Assembly (NCBI GenBank): GCA_958422985.1
Contig: CATZPY010000001.1
Span: 66,401 to 130,400, forward strand
Direction: 5' to 3'
Origin: an uncultured Clostridium sp.
Lineage (GTDB): Bacteria; Bacillota; Clostridia; TANB77; CAG-508
DNA: 64,000 nt
Under the pieces are notes generated by a model, which saw only the letters and a list, made by a program, of their open reading frames with translations, made no database searches and was not told the origin of the DNA. The first letter of the stretch is position 1. Each line of letters starts with the position of its first letter. The translations under genes were made by a program, and so were the position numbers. Of the stretch, positions 17,038 through 25,330 are shown piece after piece.

Positions 17038-17427
17038 ATGGACAAAAAGAAAGATAGCAGATTATATAATAAAAGCTTTATCGAGGCATGGAAAAATGCT
17101 TTTTGCGGGATTGCACATGGTTTTAAAACTCAAAGAAATTTAAGAATACAATTAGTAATAGGAATTATAGTAGTAGTGCTAGGAATAGCTTTAAAAATAA
17201 GTACTATAGAATGGGCAATATTAATGCTTTCTGTATTTTTACTTTTAGGAACAGAAATGATGAATACAGCAGTAGAAGCAACTGTAGACTTATGTACAGA
17301 AGAATATCACCCAAAGGCAAAAATAGCAAAAGATGTAGCAGCAGGTGCAGTTGTGTTAACAGCTATAAATGCTTTAATTGTTTTTGGTTTCTTATTTACA
17401 GATAAAATTATACAATTATTTAAATAA
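17038..17427 (+). CDS. dgkA: Diacylglycerol/undecaprenol kinase (DgkA family)
   Basis: A 129-residue small integral membrane kinase with three hydrophobic helices and the family motif GTEMMNTAVEATVDL near residue 74, containing the catalytic Glu. An N-terminal amphipathic stretch (FIEAWKNAFCGIAHG) matches the Gram-positive subgroup, which phosphorylates undecaprenol to recycle the wall-lipid carrier. No PAP2 domain is fused. The gene starts two bases after the ybeY stop and is followed twelve bases later by the DUF3048 gene. Confidence 0.9.
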   Translation: MDKKKDSRLYNKSFIEAWKNAFCGIAHGFKTQRNLRIQLVIGIIVVVLGIALKISTIEWAILMLSVFLLLGTEMMNTAVEATVDLCTEEYHPKAKIAKDVAAGAVVLTAINALIVFGFLFTDKIIQLFK

Positions 17428-17439
17428 GAGAGGTATATA

Positions 17440-18513
17440 ATGGGGAGTAAAGGTAAGAGAACTAAAAAGAATAATAAAAGTCATAAAATGTTAATAATTA
17501 GTGCAATAATTATTTTATTAGTAGCTTTAATAGCTGGAATTTATTATTATACAAGCAAAATTGATAATAATAAAAATGAAAATATACTTGTAGATTTAGG
17601 AGTAGATGAGGGACTAAAACCAGAAGAAGAAAAATCAGAAAGTATATTCGAAGGAAATAGTAGACCAGTAGCAGTTATGATAGATAACCATAAGGGTGCA
17701 TGGCCACAAGTAGGCTTAAATAATGCATATAGTGTTTACGAAATAATTGTAGAAGGTGGAGAAACTAGACTAATGGCTCTATTTAAAGGAAAAGATGTCA
17801 AAAAAATAGGACCAGTTCGTAGTGCGAGACATTACTTTTTAGATTATGCATTAGAAAATGATGCAATTTACACTCATTATGGTTGGAGTCCAAAAGCACA
17901 GTCAGATATTTCATCTTTAAAAGTAAATAACATTAATGGAATAAGTGAAAGCACGGAGAGATTTTGGAGAATAAAACAAAAATCTTCACCACATAATGTA
18001 ATAACTAGTATAAAAGATATATTAGAAATTGCAAAACAAAAAAAATATAGTACAACATCTAATAAAAAAAGTGTATTAAATTATTCAGATGAAGAAGTTA
18101 ATTTAGACCAAGGTGTAATTGCAAATACGGTTACTATTCCGTATTCAGACTTACATACAACCAGTTATAAATATAATTTAGAAACAAAGAGATACACAAG
18201 ATATGCAAGAGGAATAAAACAAACAGATATGGAAACAGGTGAACCTATAACTACAAAAAATATAATAATAACATTTGCTAAAAATACTCCATTAAAAGAC
18301 AAAGAAAATAAAGATAGACAAGACTTAGACAACATTGGAACAAATGATGGGTATTATATAACAAATGGAAAGGCTATAAAAATAAAATGTATAAAAAACA
18401 GTAGAACATCACAAACAATTTATAAAGACTTAAACGGAAATGAAATAGAAGTAAATGACGGGAATACATTCTTTAATATATGCCCAATAAATAGCAATGT
18501 TACGTTTGAGTAA
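17440..18513 (+). CDS. YerB-like DUF3048 protein, membrane anchored
   Basis: A 357-residue protein with an N-terminal membrane helix (about residues 15-38) and an extracellular DUF3048 domain. The domain shows NSRPVAVMIDNHKGAWPQVG, YEIIVEGGETRLMALF, GPVRSARHYFLDYA and the C-terminal half ending NGNTFFNICP. The family includes the Bacillus lipoprotein YerB; function is unknown, with a likely cell-surface location. Here the anchor is a plain helix with no lipobox Cys. Cytidine deaminase, which often lies between dgkA and era, is absent and this gene takes that place. A terminator follows. Confidence 0.8.
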   Translation: MGSKGKRTKKNNKSHKMLIISAIIILLVALIAGIYYYTSKIDNNKNENILVDLGVDEGLKPEEEKSESIFEGNSRPVAVMIDNHKGAWPQVGLNNAYSVYEIIVEGGETRLMALFKGKDVKKIGPVRSARHYFLDYALENDAIYTHYGWSPKAQSDISSLKVNNINGISESTERFWRIKQKSSPHNVITSIKDILEIAKQKKYSTTSNKKSVLNYSDEEVNLDQGVIANTVTIPYSDLHTTSYKYNLETKRYTRYARGIKQTDMETGEPITTKNIIITFAKNTPLKDKENKDRQDLDNIGTNDGYYITNGKAIKIKCIKNSRTSQTIYKDLNGNEIEVNDGNTFFNICPINSNVTFE

Positions 18514-18520
18514 AATATAA

Positions 18521-18577
18521 AGACTAGTTATAAGTAGTGAACCAAATTTAGTTCATTTATATAACTAGTTTTTTTAT
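18521..18577 (+). terminator. Intrinsic terminator after the DUF3048 gene
   Basis: ACTAGTTATAAGTAGTGAAC pairs with GTTCATTTATATAACTAGT, followed by TTTTTT. Confidence 0.8.
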
Positions 18578-18596
18578 ATAGTAGCAAATTATTATT

Positions 18597-18652
18597 AAGT
18601 ATCTTAAATTTTCTTAGAACTTGCATTTGTTAGAAAATCTTAGGTGTTTTTT
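18597..18652 (+). repeat. Dispersed repeat family 2, copy B
   Basis: Shares TTGCATTTG and TTAGAAAATCTTAGGTG with the other family 2 copies and ends in a T run, between the DUF3048 gene and era. Confidence 0.7.
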
Positions 18653-18736
18653 AATAAAAAATAAAAAATAAGTACTAAGTTTCTACAAAAAAATAAATTA
18701 ATATATGATAATATAATAAATGAAAGGAAGAAATAT

Positions 18737-19639
18737 ATGGCAGAATTTAAATCAGGTTTTGTTGCAATAATAGGAAGAACGAATGTTGGCAAATCAACAC
18801 TTATTAATAAATTAGTAGGAGAAAAAGTTGCAATAACAGTAAATAAATCACAAACAACTAGAACAGCAATAAGAGCAATAGTAAATAGGGAAAATTCACA
18901 AATAATTTTTATAGATACACCAGGAGTGCATAAACCTAAAACAAAATTAGGAGAAACAATGCTAGAAACAGCATACGAAATAGCAGAAGATGTAGATATT
19001 ATTTTATTTATTGCAGATTGTTCTAAAAAAGAGATAACAAAAGGAGATAGAATAATATTAGAAAAAATAAAACAAATAAATAGAAAAACAATATTAGTAT
19101 TAAATAAAATAGATTTAATAAAAAAAGAAGAAATTTTAGAAGTAATAGATATGTACAGAAAAGAATATAATTTTGAGGAAATTATACCAATATGTGCACT
19201 TAATAATAAAGGTGTAGATATAATATTAAATACAATAGAGAAAAATTTAAAAGTAGGTCCTGCATATTATGATATAGAAGAATATACAGATCAAACATCA
19301 AGACAATTGGTAGAAGAAGTTATTAGAGAAAAAGCCTTGCAATATTTAAGCGAAGAAGTACCACATGGAATATATGTTGAAGTAGAAAAAATGAAATTAA
19401 GAGAAACAACAAAGGGAGAAGAAATATACGACACATCTGCAATAATTTATTGTTTAAGAAATTCACACAAAGGTATAATAATTGGAAAAAAAGGAGCAAT
19501 GCTAAAAAAAATAGTAACAAGTGCAAGAATCGAATTAGAAAAAATGTTAGGAACAAAATTAAACTTAGAAGTTTGGGTTAAAGTAAAAGAAGATTGGCAA
19601 GACAAAGATAGTATAGTTAAAAAATTTAAATTCAACTAA
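18737..19639 (+). CDS. era: GTPase Era
   Basis: A 300-residue ribosome-associated GTPase. G1 is GRTNVGKSTLINKL (the usual Pro is Thr), G2 lies in QTTRTAIRA, G3 is DTPGVHKPK and G4 is NKIDL. A C-terminal KH domain contains the IIGKKGAMLKKI loop that binds the 3' end of 16S rRNA. It assists 30S assembly and couples it to growth. Length is normal. It is followed by yqzL and recO, the conserved order in endospore formers. Start ATG at 18737 follows AAAGGAAG. Confidence 0.95.
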   Translation: MAEFKSGFVAIIGRTNVGKSTLINKLVGEKVAITVNKSQTTRTAIRAIVNRENSQIIFIDTPGVHKPKTKLGETMLETAYEIAEDVDIILFIADCSKKEITKGDRIILEKIKQINRKTILVLNKIDLIKKEEILEVIDMYRKEYNFEEIIPICALNNKGVDIILNTIEKNLKVGPAYYDIEEYTDQTSRQLVEEVIREKALQYLSEEVPHGIYVEVEKMKLRETTKGEEIYDTSAIIYCLRNSHKGIIIGKKGAMLKKIVTSARIELEKMLGTKLNLEVWVKVKEDWQDKDSIVKKFKFN

Positions 19640-19689
19640 TTGAATAAAAAAACATAAAATACAAAAGATAATAAAAAGGAGATGATTTC

Positions 19690-19836
19690 ATGTTTAAACA
19701 AATAGCTTGGAACACCTTTAAAAAAACCGGAAATATAAATACATTTATGGAATTTAAACAATTAAAAGATTTAGAAAAGAAATTAGAGGAAGAAAAAAAT
19801 GGGAACAATAAAGACAAAAGGGGTTATACTAGTTGA
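19690..19836 (+). CDS. yqzL: YqzL-like small protein
   Basis: A 48-residue protein starting MFKQIAWNTFKKTGNINTF. This matches the YqzL pattern (aromatic N-terminus, W-N-x-F-x-x-T-G-N-I) of the tiny protein found between era and recO in Bacillota. The C-terminal 20 residues are a charged extension that runs into the recO start by 38 bases in another frame. The ATG at 19690 has a good AAAAGGAG site. Function is unknown; position and motif make the call. Confidence 0.75.
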   Translation: MFKQIAWNTFKKTGNINTFMEFKQLKDLEKKLEEEKNGNNKDKRGYTS

Positions 19837-20527
19837 ACGTAATATGGGTGACTTTGACAAAATGCTAACAATGCTAACACCAGGTTTGGGTAAGATTTCT
19901 TGTGCTGCCAGAGGAGCGAAAAAATTTAGAAGTTCGCTCCTTGTTGGGAGCCAATTTTTATGTTTTGGAGAATACATTTTATATAAAACAAATTCAACAT
20001 ATTATATAAATTCGTGTGAGCCTATAGAAGTGTTTTATAATATAAGGAAGGATTTAAGAAAATTAGAATATGCATCATTTATATCTAAAATAATAATAGA
20101 TGTTACAAATGAAAATGAAAACTCATATAGAATTTTACAATTATACTTAAATACATTGTATATGATATCTGAAACAGACAAAGACTTAGATTTTATATTA
20201 GCAATTTTTAAAATAAAATTAATAAGTATATTAGGCTTTACTCCAAATGTTAGATGGTGTAACAATTGCAACGCTAAAGAAAAACTAGAATTTTTTAGCT
20301 TAAAAGAAAATGGATTTAAGTGTAATATTTGTGGAAAACAAGATACAAGTGCAATACATATTCAAAGTTCAACAGAAAAGGCAATTAAGTATATTGTAAT
20401 GTCACCTCCCAAAAAAGTATTTTCTTTTAATATTGGGGAAGATGCAATAAAAGAATTAGAATTAATAGCAAAATTATACTTAAATGATAAATTAGAAAAA
20501 GATTATAAAATGGATAAAATGTTTTAA
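19799..20527 (+). CDS. recO: DNA repair protein RecO
   Basis: A 242-residue recombination mediator. The N-terminal OB-fold (TKGVILVERNMGDFDKMLTM) is followed by a helical domain. A C-terminal Cys4 zinc site follows (CNNC...CNIC near residues 158-179). With RecF/RecR it loads RecA on gapped DNA. The arginine of the usual Y-x-E-x-D-R motif is replaced here. The start ATG at 19799 lies within the 3' end of yqzL, behind GAGGAAG, implying coupled translation. Confidence 0.9.
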   Translation: MGTIKTKGVILVERNMGDFDKMLTMLTPGLGKISCAARGAKKFRSSLLVGSQFLCFGEYILYKTNSTYYINSCEPIEVFYNIRKDLRKLEYASFISKIIIDVTNENENSYRILQLYLNTLYMISETDKDLDFILAIFKIKLISILGFTPNVRWCNNCNAKEKLEFFSLKENGFKCNICGKQDTSAIHIQSSTEKAIKYIVMSPPKKVFSFNIGEDAIKELELIAKLYLNDKLEKDYKMDKMF

Positions 20528-20628
20528 TAATGTATAAAAAAATAAAATTAACTTGAAAAAAAACATTTAAGCATATATAATAAATTTACAACAAAAGAAA
20601 GCAAAATAATTTGAGAGGAGAGATTTTT

Positions 20629-21150
20629 ATGAATATAAAAGTTGTAGGAAAGGATTTAGAAGTAACAGATGCTATAAGAGATTATGCAGAAAAGAAGATG
20701 GATAAACTAACAAAATACTTAGAAGATTTTGACGGAACAGTTACAATAAAAGTAGAAGGAAATGAACAAGTAGCAGAAACAAGAGTTTCTTACCAAGGAA
20801 TTACATATAAAGCAGTAACAGCACATAAAGATTTGTATGCTTCTATAGATAAAAATATAGATATATTAGAAGGACAAATAAGAAAAGAAAAAACAAGAAG
20901 AGAAAAAATGAACAAAGAAGAAACAATAAGAATGGCTCAAGAAGCAGAACAAACAGAACCAGAAAATGAAATAATAAAAGAATTATATTACGATATAAAA
21001 CCAATGACACCTGAAGATGCTAAATTAAAATTAGAAGAGAAAAAAGGAAATACATTTTTAGCATTTGTAAACTTAGAAAATGGAAAAGTAAATGTAATTT
21101 ACAAATTAAAAGATAATAAAAATTATGGTTTAGTACAACCAGAAGCATAG
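20629..21150 (+). CDS. hpf: Ribosome hibernation promoting factor, long form
   Basis: A 173-residue protein with the N-terminal HPF/RaiA domain (MNIKVVGKDLEVTDAIRDY, then TVTIKVEG and YASIDKNIDILEGQIRK). A charged linker follows. The C-terminal dimerisation domain reads IKPMTPEDAKLKLEEKKGNTFLAF...NYGLVQPE. The long form pairs 70S ribosomes into 100S dimers in stationary phase or sporulation. The ATG at 20629 is chosen for its AGAGGAG site at 20614-20620. A family 1 hairpin at 21153 serves as its terminator. Confidence 0.95.
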   Translation: MNIKVVGKDLEVTDAIRDYAEKKMDKLTKYLEDFDGTVTIKVEGNEQVAETRVSYQGITYKAVTAHKDLYASIDKNIDILEGQIRKEKTRREKMNKEETIRMAQEAEQTEPENEIIKELYYDIKPMTPEDAKLKLEEKKGNTFLAFVNLENGKVNVIYKLKDNKNYGLVQPEA

Positions 21151-21152
21151 TT

Positions 21153-21192
21153 AAAGCCGGGATTAAGGGATAACCCTTAAATCCCGGTTTTT
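21153..21192 (+). terminator. Family 1 palindromic repeat, copy 3, acting as hpf terminator
   Basis: GCCGGGATTAAGGG...CCCTTAAATCCCGGT is an almost perfect hairpin followed by TTTTTC. It is the clearest case of this repeat serving as an intrinsic terminator. Confidence 0.85.
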
Positions 21193-21211
21193 CTGTAATA
21201 AATAATTAGTA

Positions 21212-21267
21212 TGTGCCTAAGATATTCTAAAATGTAAATTAATTGGAAAATCTTAGGTGCAATTTTA
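21212..21267. repeat. Dispersed repeat family 2, copy C
   Basis: GTGCCTAAGATATTC and GAAAATCTTAGGTGC form the hairpin arms, with a GTAAATTAA middle; it lies between hpf and the SASP gene. Confidence 0.7.
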
Positions 21268-21351
21268 TAACATAAAAAGATAACGAATTCTAGATTTTCT
21301 ATAGAATATATAAAAATTCTTGAATTCGTTATAAAAATTTAAAAGTGGTAA

Positions 21352-21558
21352 CTATTTATTTAACATTTCGTTTTCATATTTTTGAACCATTTTCTTAACC
21401 ATGTTTCCACCTATTCTACCAGCATCTCTTGAAGAAATGTCACCATTATAACCTTCTTTTAAGTTAACACCAACTTCACTAGCTACTTCGTATTTAAATT
21501 TATCTAAAGCGTTCATTGCTTCAGGAACTAATTTTCTATTTGAATTTGAATTTGCCAT
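21352..21558 (-). CDS. Alpha/beta-type small acid-soluble spore protein
   Basis: A 68-residue DNA-binding spore protein. The GPR protease site is visible as KYEVASEVGVNL, followed by the second conserved block SRDAGRIGGNMVKKMV. Such proteins coat and protect spore DNA and are degraded at germination. The start ATG at 21558 follows AGGAGG at about 21570; an upstream in-frame ATG at 21570 lies in that ribosome site. It is a single gene on the minus strand between two plus-strand genes. Expression in the forespore is expected from the family. Confidence 0.95.
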   Translation of the reverse strand: MANSNSNRKLVPEAMNALDKFKYEVASEVGVNLKEGYNGDISSRDAGRIGGNMVKKMVQKYENEMLNK

Positions 21559-21744
21559 TATAAATTTCACCTCCTAGGATTGTAAAGAATTACTTTGAAA
21601 AGTACTTTGCCTTTTCAATATATATGATGTGTAATTAATAAAAAAATATTCTGGAAAAAAATTGAAAAAAGAAAAATATATATATTGTAAAAAAACGGAT
21701 AATAATATATAGTAATGTAATGAAAAAGAGAAAGGAATAGAAAA

Positions 21745-22620
21745 ATGTATAAATTAATAACTGTTGATTTAGATGGAACACTATTAAATAAGTATGGGGA
21801 AGTTAGCGAATATTCAAAAAATATAATAAAAAAATTAACAGATCAAGGAACTTTAGTAGTGTTAGCTTCTGGAAGAATTTCAGAATCAGTTCTTACAATA
21901 GCAAAAGAAATAGGAGCAAATAAATATTATATTTCTGGAAATGGTTCTGTTTTATATGATATGCAGAAAGAAGAAATAATATATGAAAAATATTTAAGCA
22001 AAGAAAAAGTTTTAGAATTAATAGAATTATGTGAAAAAAATAGTATTTACTATAATATATATACAGAAAGTTCAGTTATAGCTAAATCACTAAATTATAA
22101 TGTAGCTTTTTATAATTATGAAAATACAAAAAAAAGTAGTGACAAAAAAACGGAAATAAATATAGTAGATGATGTATACAACTATATAAAAACATTAAAT
22201 ACGAATAAATTTTTAAAAATGACTATATGTGATGAAAATAAGATAGTATTTTCTAGCATACTACGAAAAGTAAAAGATATACCAGATATAGATGTTTTGG
22301 AAGTTTCACATATGTCAAAGAAAAAGATAAAAATGGGTACAAAAGAAATATCAGTTGGATATTATTATACAGAAATTAGTAGTAAAAATGTAGATAAATG
22401 GTACGCAATAGAAGAAATAATGAAAAAAGAAAAGATAGCAAAAGAAGAAGTTATTTCTTTTGGAGATAACAATAATGACATACTTATGATAAAAAATGCA
22501 GGACTTGGAATTGCAATGGGACATAGCAATGAACAAGTAAAGAAAGTGGCTAAGTTTGTTACCAAAACAAATGATGAAGATGGAGTGGCAAAAGCACTAG
22601 AAAATATAATGTTACTATAA
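21745..22620 (+). CDS. Cof-type HAD-superfamily hydrolase
   Basis: A 291-residue IIB-type HAD phosphatase. Motif I is DLDGTLLNK, motif II is the LASGR segment, and the conserved Lys comes later. Motif IV is FGDNNNDILMI, followed by IAMGHSNEQVKKVAKFVT. Members dephosphorylate sugar phosphates and flavin or pyridoxal phosphates; the substrate cannot be told from sequence. It stands alone behind GAGAAAGGA with normal length. Confidence 0.9.
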   Translation: MYKLITVDLDGTLLNKYGEVSEYSKNIIKKLTDQGTLVVLASGRISESVLTIAKEIGANKYYISGNGSVLYDMQKEEIIYEKYLSKEKVLELIELCEKNSIYYNIYTESSVIAKSLNYNVAFYNYENTKKSSDKKTEINIVDDVYNYIKTLNTNKFLKMTICDENKIVFSSILRKVKDIPDIDVLEVSHMSKKKIKMGTKEISVGYYYTEISSKNVDKWYAIEEIMKKEKIAKEEVISFGDNNNDILMIKNAGLGIAMGHSNEQVKKVAKFVTKTNDEDGVAKALENIMLL

Positions 22621-22739
22621 TATTACAACAATATTATATTTAGATTACGAAACAGTTCTATATATTGTTTTAAAAGGTAGAGTGGTGTAAAATAAAATCA
22701 GATTATATTGAATTTTAAATATTTAAGGAGGAATAATAA

Positions 22740-23756
22740 ATGGCTTCAAATCCAATGCAAAGACAAAAAAGAGTATCATTTTTATTAGGAATGTTAGTAA
22801 TGCTAATTATAGCAGCAATAATAATAGCATTACTATTTATGCAATTAATTAATTTAAAGAAAGCACAAGATGCAGCAAAAGCAGCTGAAAGGACAGTATA
22901 TGTTGTTTCAACAGATGTTGCCTCTGGTTCAGGAATTCAAATTTCAGCAATAGATGGTGACACAGAAAGAACAGCAAATGTTTCACAAGAAGTTGCAGAT
23001 AGCAAAGTAGTACCAGAAAATTTTGCAACAGCTTCAGATTTTTATACAGATGAATCATTAAGCCAAGCCAGAAGCGATTTAGTAGCAAAAATAGACTTAA
23101 AAGAAGGTACAATTTTAACAAAAGATATGTTAACAACAAGCTCAGAACAAGTTACAAATGACTTAAGAAAACAAGAATACAACATGTTATCATTACCAAC
23201 AGATTTAGTTAGTGGAGACTTTGTAGATGTTCGTATACGTTTTGGAAATGGACAAGATTACATAATTGCAGCTAAAAAGCAAGTAACAATTCCAATGATA
23301 GCTGGAGCACCAGCAGAAGGTGTAATAAATATAAATTTATCTGAAGATGAAACAATTGCAATGTCTAGTGCAATAATAGAAACATATCAATTAAAAACTG
23401 CAGAAATGTATGTAAGTAGATATACAGATCCGGGAATGCAAGTGGCAGCAATACCAACATATCCAGTAAATGCGGAAGCACTTAACTTAATGGATTCAAA
23501 TCCAAACTTATTAGAAGAAGCTAAACAAGCTATAGCAAGTAGATATAACAGAAACTTAAGAGAACAATTTATTAATCCACAAATTAATAGTGTTGATGGA
23601 GAAGATAGACAATCTAACCTAGAAACTTCTGTAGAAGAACATATTACACAACAAAAAGAATTAAGACAACAATATTTACAATCACTTGAAGACGCTGCAG
23701 CAGCAGAAGCAGATGCATCTGCTTCTGGAACAAACACAACAACTTCAGCTAATTAA
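22740..23756 (+). CDS. CpaB/RcpC-like pilus assembly protein (SAF-like)
   Basis: A 338-residue protein with one N-terminal membrane helix (about residues 14-35). It is followed by a periplasm-equivalent domain with a SAF-like beginning (TVYVVSTDVASGSGIQISAI) and YNMLSLPTDLVSGDFVDVRIRF, as in CpaB. The tail is low complexity, rich in Ala, Ser and Thr. CpaB-type proteins belong to Tad pilus machines. The ATPase and TadB/TadC-like genes downstream support the assignment, while sequence alone is weaker. It is the first gene of the 22.7-32.7 kb operon, behind AAGGAGGAA. Confidence 0.65.
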   Translation: MASNPMQRQKRVSFLLGMLVMLIIAAIIIALLFMQLINLKKAQDAAKAAERTVYVVSTDVASGSGIQISAIDGDTERTANVSQEVADSKVVPENFATASDFYTDESLSQARSDLVAKIDLKEGTILTKDMLTTSSEQVTNDLRKQEYNMLSLPTDLVSGDFVDVRIRFGNGQDYIIAAKKQVTIPMIAGAPAEGVININLSEDETIAMSSAIIETYQLKTAEMYVSRYTDPGMQVAAIPTYPVNAEALNLMDSNPNLLEEAKQAIASRYNRNLREQFINPQINSVDGEDRQSNLETSVEEHITQQKELRQQYLQSLEDAAAAEADASASGTNTTTSAN

Positions 23757-23774
23757 TTATATGTAGGAGGAAAT

Positions 23775-24458
23775 ATGAAACAAGTAGGATTTGTAGGAGC
23801 TTTTGATAAAACAGATTTAATAATATATATTGCGAAAATCCTAACTGTGTTAGGCAAAAGAGTATTAATTGCAGATACAACAATTACGCAGAAAGCAAAA
23901 TATGTTGTGCCTGCATTAAATCCTACTTTGTCTTATATAACAGAGTTTGAAGAAATAGATATAGCAGTTGGATTTAAAAACGTAGAAGCAATAGCGAAGT
24001 ATACTAATAGAAGTGTAGACACACTAGAGTATGATTATTTATTATTAGATATAGATAATGCTGAAAGCGCAATGAATTTTAGAATAGATATGTCAGTACA
24101 AAACTTTTTTGTAACTTCTTTTGATACGTACGATATAAGAAGGGGAATAGAAATATTAGGACAATTTCAGACTCCAATAAAAATGACAAAAGTACTATTT
24201 TCTAAAGAAGTTTCTAAAGAAGATGATGAATATTTAAACTATTTATCATTAGGTGCAAAAGTTATGTGGGAAGATGATAGAATATATTTTCCTTTAGAAA
24301 TGGGAGATAAAACAGCAATTATTAATAACCAAAAAGTAGCAAAAGTTAGATTTGAAAATTTAACAAGTATGTATAAAGATGGAATGGAATTTGTAATTGC
24401 AAAAATAGATCATACACTTCAAGGACCAAATATAAGAAAAATTATAAAAGAAATTTAA
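23775..24458 (+). CDS. Degenerate MinD/CpaE-like protein
   Basis: A 227-residue protein that begins like a P-loop ATPase (KQVGFVGAFDKTDLIIYIAK), but the Walker A Lys/Gly pattern is lost. Later it shows YDYLLLDIDNAESAMNFRID, equivalent to a Walker B region, and VAKVRFENLTSMYKDGMEF. The fold and the intact paralogue-like gene right after it suggest a CpaE/MinD relative that no longer hydrolyses ATP. In Tad systems CpaE localises the machine. Separated from its neighbours by 18 bases on each side. Confidence 0.55.
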   Translation: MKQVGFVGAFDKTDLIIYIAKILTVLGKRVLIADTTITQKAKYVVPALNPTLSYITEFEEIDIAVGFKNVEAIAKYTNRSVDTLEYDYLLLDIDNAESAMNFRIDMSVQNFFVTSFDTYDIRRGIEILGQFQTPIKMTKVLFSKEVSKEDDEYLNYLSLGAKVMWEDDRIYFPLEMGDKTAIINNQKVAKVRFENLTSMYKDGMEFVIAKIDHTLQGPNIRKIIKEI

Positions 24459-24475
24459 TCTTAAAGGAGAGAAAA

Positions 24476-25309
24476 ATGGCTATAGTATCTTTTTGGACAG
24501 AAGATGATAAAGAAACAGGACAAACATCAACAGCTATTGCTGTTGCAACACAAATGGCAATACAACATAATAAAAAAGTATTGTTAATTTCAACATACGA
24601 AAATAATAAAGAGATAGATGCAGCATATATAAAACCACAAGCACAAAAGAGTAATTTATTATCTTTTCTAAATTTGAATAAAAAAACAGTAGGAATAGAA
24701 ACTGGTGTTACAGGACTTATGAAAATTGAAGGCAGTAATAAATTATCACCAGAATTAATAAAAGACTATACAGGTATAATTTTTAAAGATAGATTAGAAG
24801 TCTTGTCCGGATATGATGGAGTTGAAACACCAACAATAGATGCTTTTTATATATCTTTAATAAAAAAAGCGAATATGGTTTATGATATTGTATTAATAGA
24901 CTTAAAAAAAGGAATTAATGAATTAGCACAAGATATTTTAACAATTTCAGATGTAATTGTTTATGGTATGACACAAAAAAGACATTCTATAGAAGTATAT
25001 GCAAAATCTAGAAAAGAAGGATATACAGCAAAAAATTATAATATTGTTGGATATATTGGAAGATATGATAAATTCTCAAAATATACACAAAAAAATATTT
25101 TAAGGACAATAAAAACAAAAGATTCGTTATTTCCAATAGTGTATAATACATTATTTTCTGATGCATGTGATGAAGGATTAGTTGTAGATTATTTCTTAAA
25201 GATGCAAACTATGTCAGAAAAAGATAGAAATGCGAATTTCTTAAATAATATAAAAGAGTTAATAAAGGGAATTTTGTATAAGATAGATGAAATGCAAATG
25301 ATGAGATAA
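24476..25309 (+). CDS. MinD/ParA-like ATPase, CpaE-type
   Basis: A 277-residue protein with a deviant Walker A (KETGQTSTAIAVATQMA near residues 11-27) and VLLISTYENNKEID. MVYDIVLIDLKKGINE serves as Walker B, and the C-terminal part is helical. This is the MinD/ParA superfamily. Its position between the CpaB-like and CpaF-like genes points to the CpaE role, placing the assembly machine at the membrane. It pairs with the degenerate relative upstream. Confidence 0.65.
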   Translation: MAIVSFWTEDDKETGQTSTAIAVATQMAIQHNKKVLLISTYENNKEIDAAYIKPQAQKSNLLSFLNLNKKTVGIETGVTGLMKIEGSNKLSPELIKDYTGIIFKDRLEVLSGYDGVETPTIDAFYISLIKKANMVYDIVLIDLKKGINELAQDILTISDVIVYGMTQKRHSIEVYAKSRKEGYTAKNYNIVGYIGRYDKFSKYTQKNILRTIKTKDSLFPIVYNTLFSDACDEGLVVDYFLKMQTMSEKDRNANFLNNIKELIKGILYKIDEMQMMR

Positions 25310-25330
25310 GCTAAGGAAGGAGTTTCGAAG

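Noticed and set aside
17211..17405. Second plus-strand frame inside dgkA
   Set aside because: It lies wholly in the conserved dgkA frame region and encodes no plausible protein.
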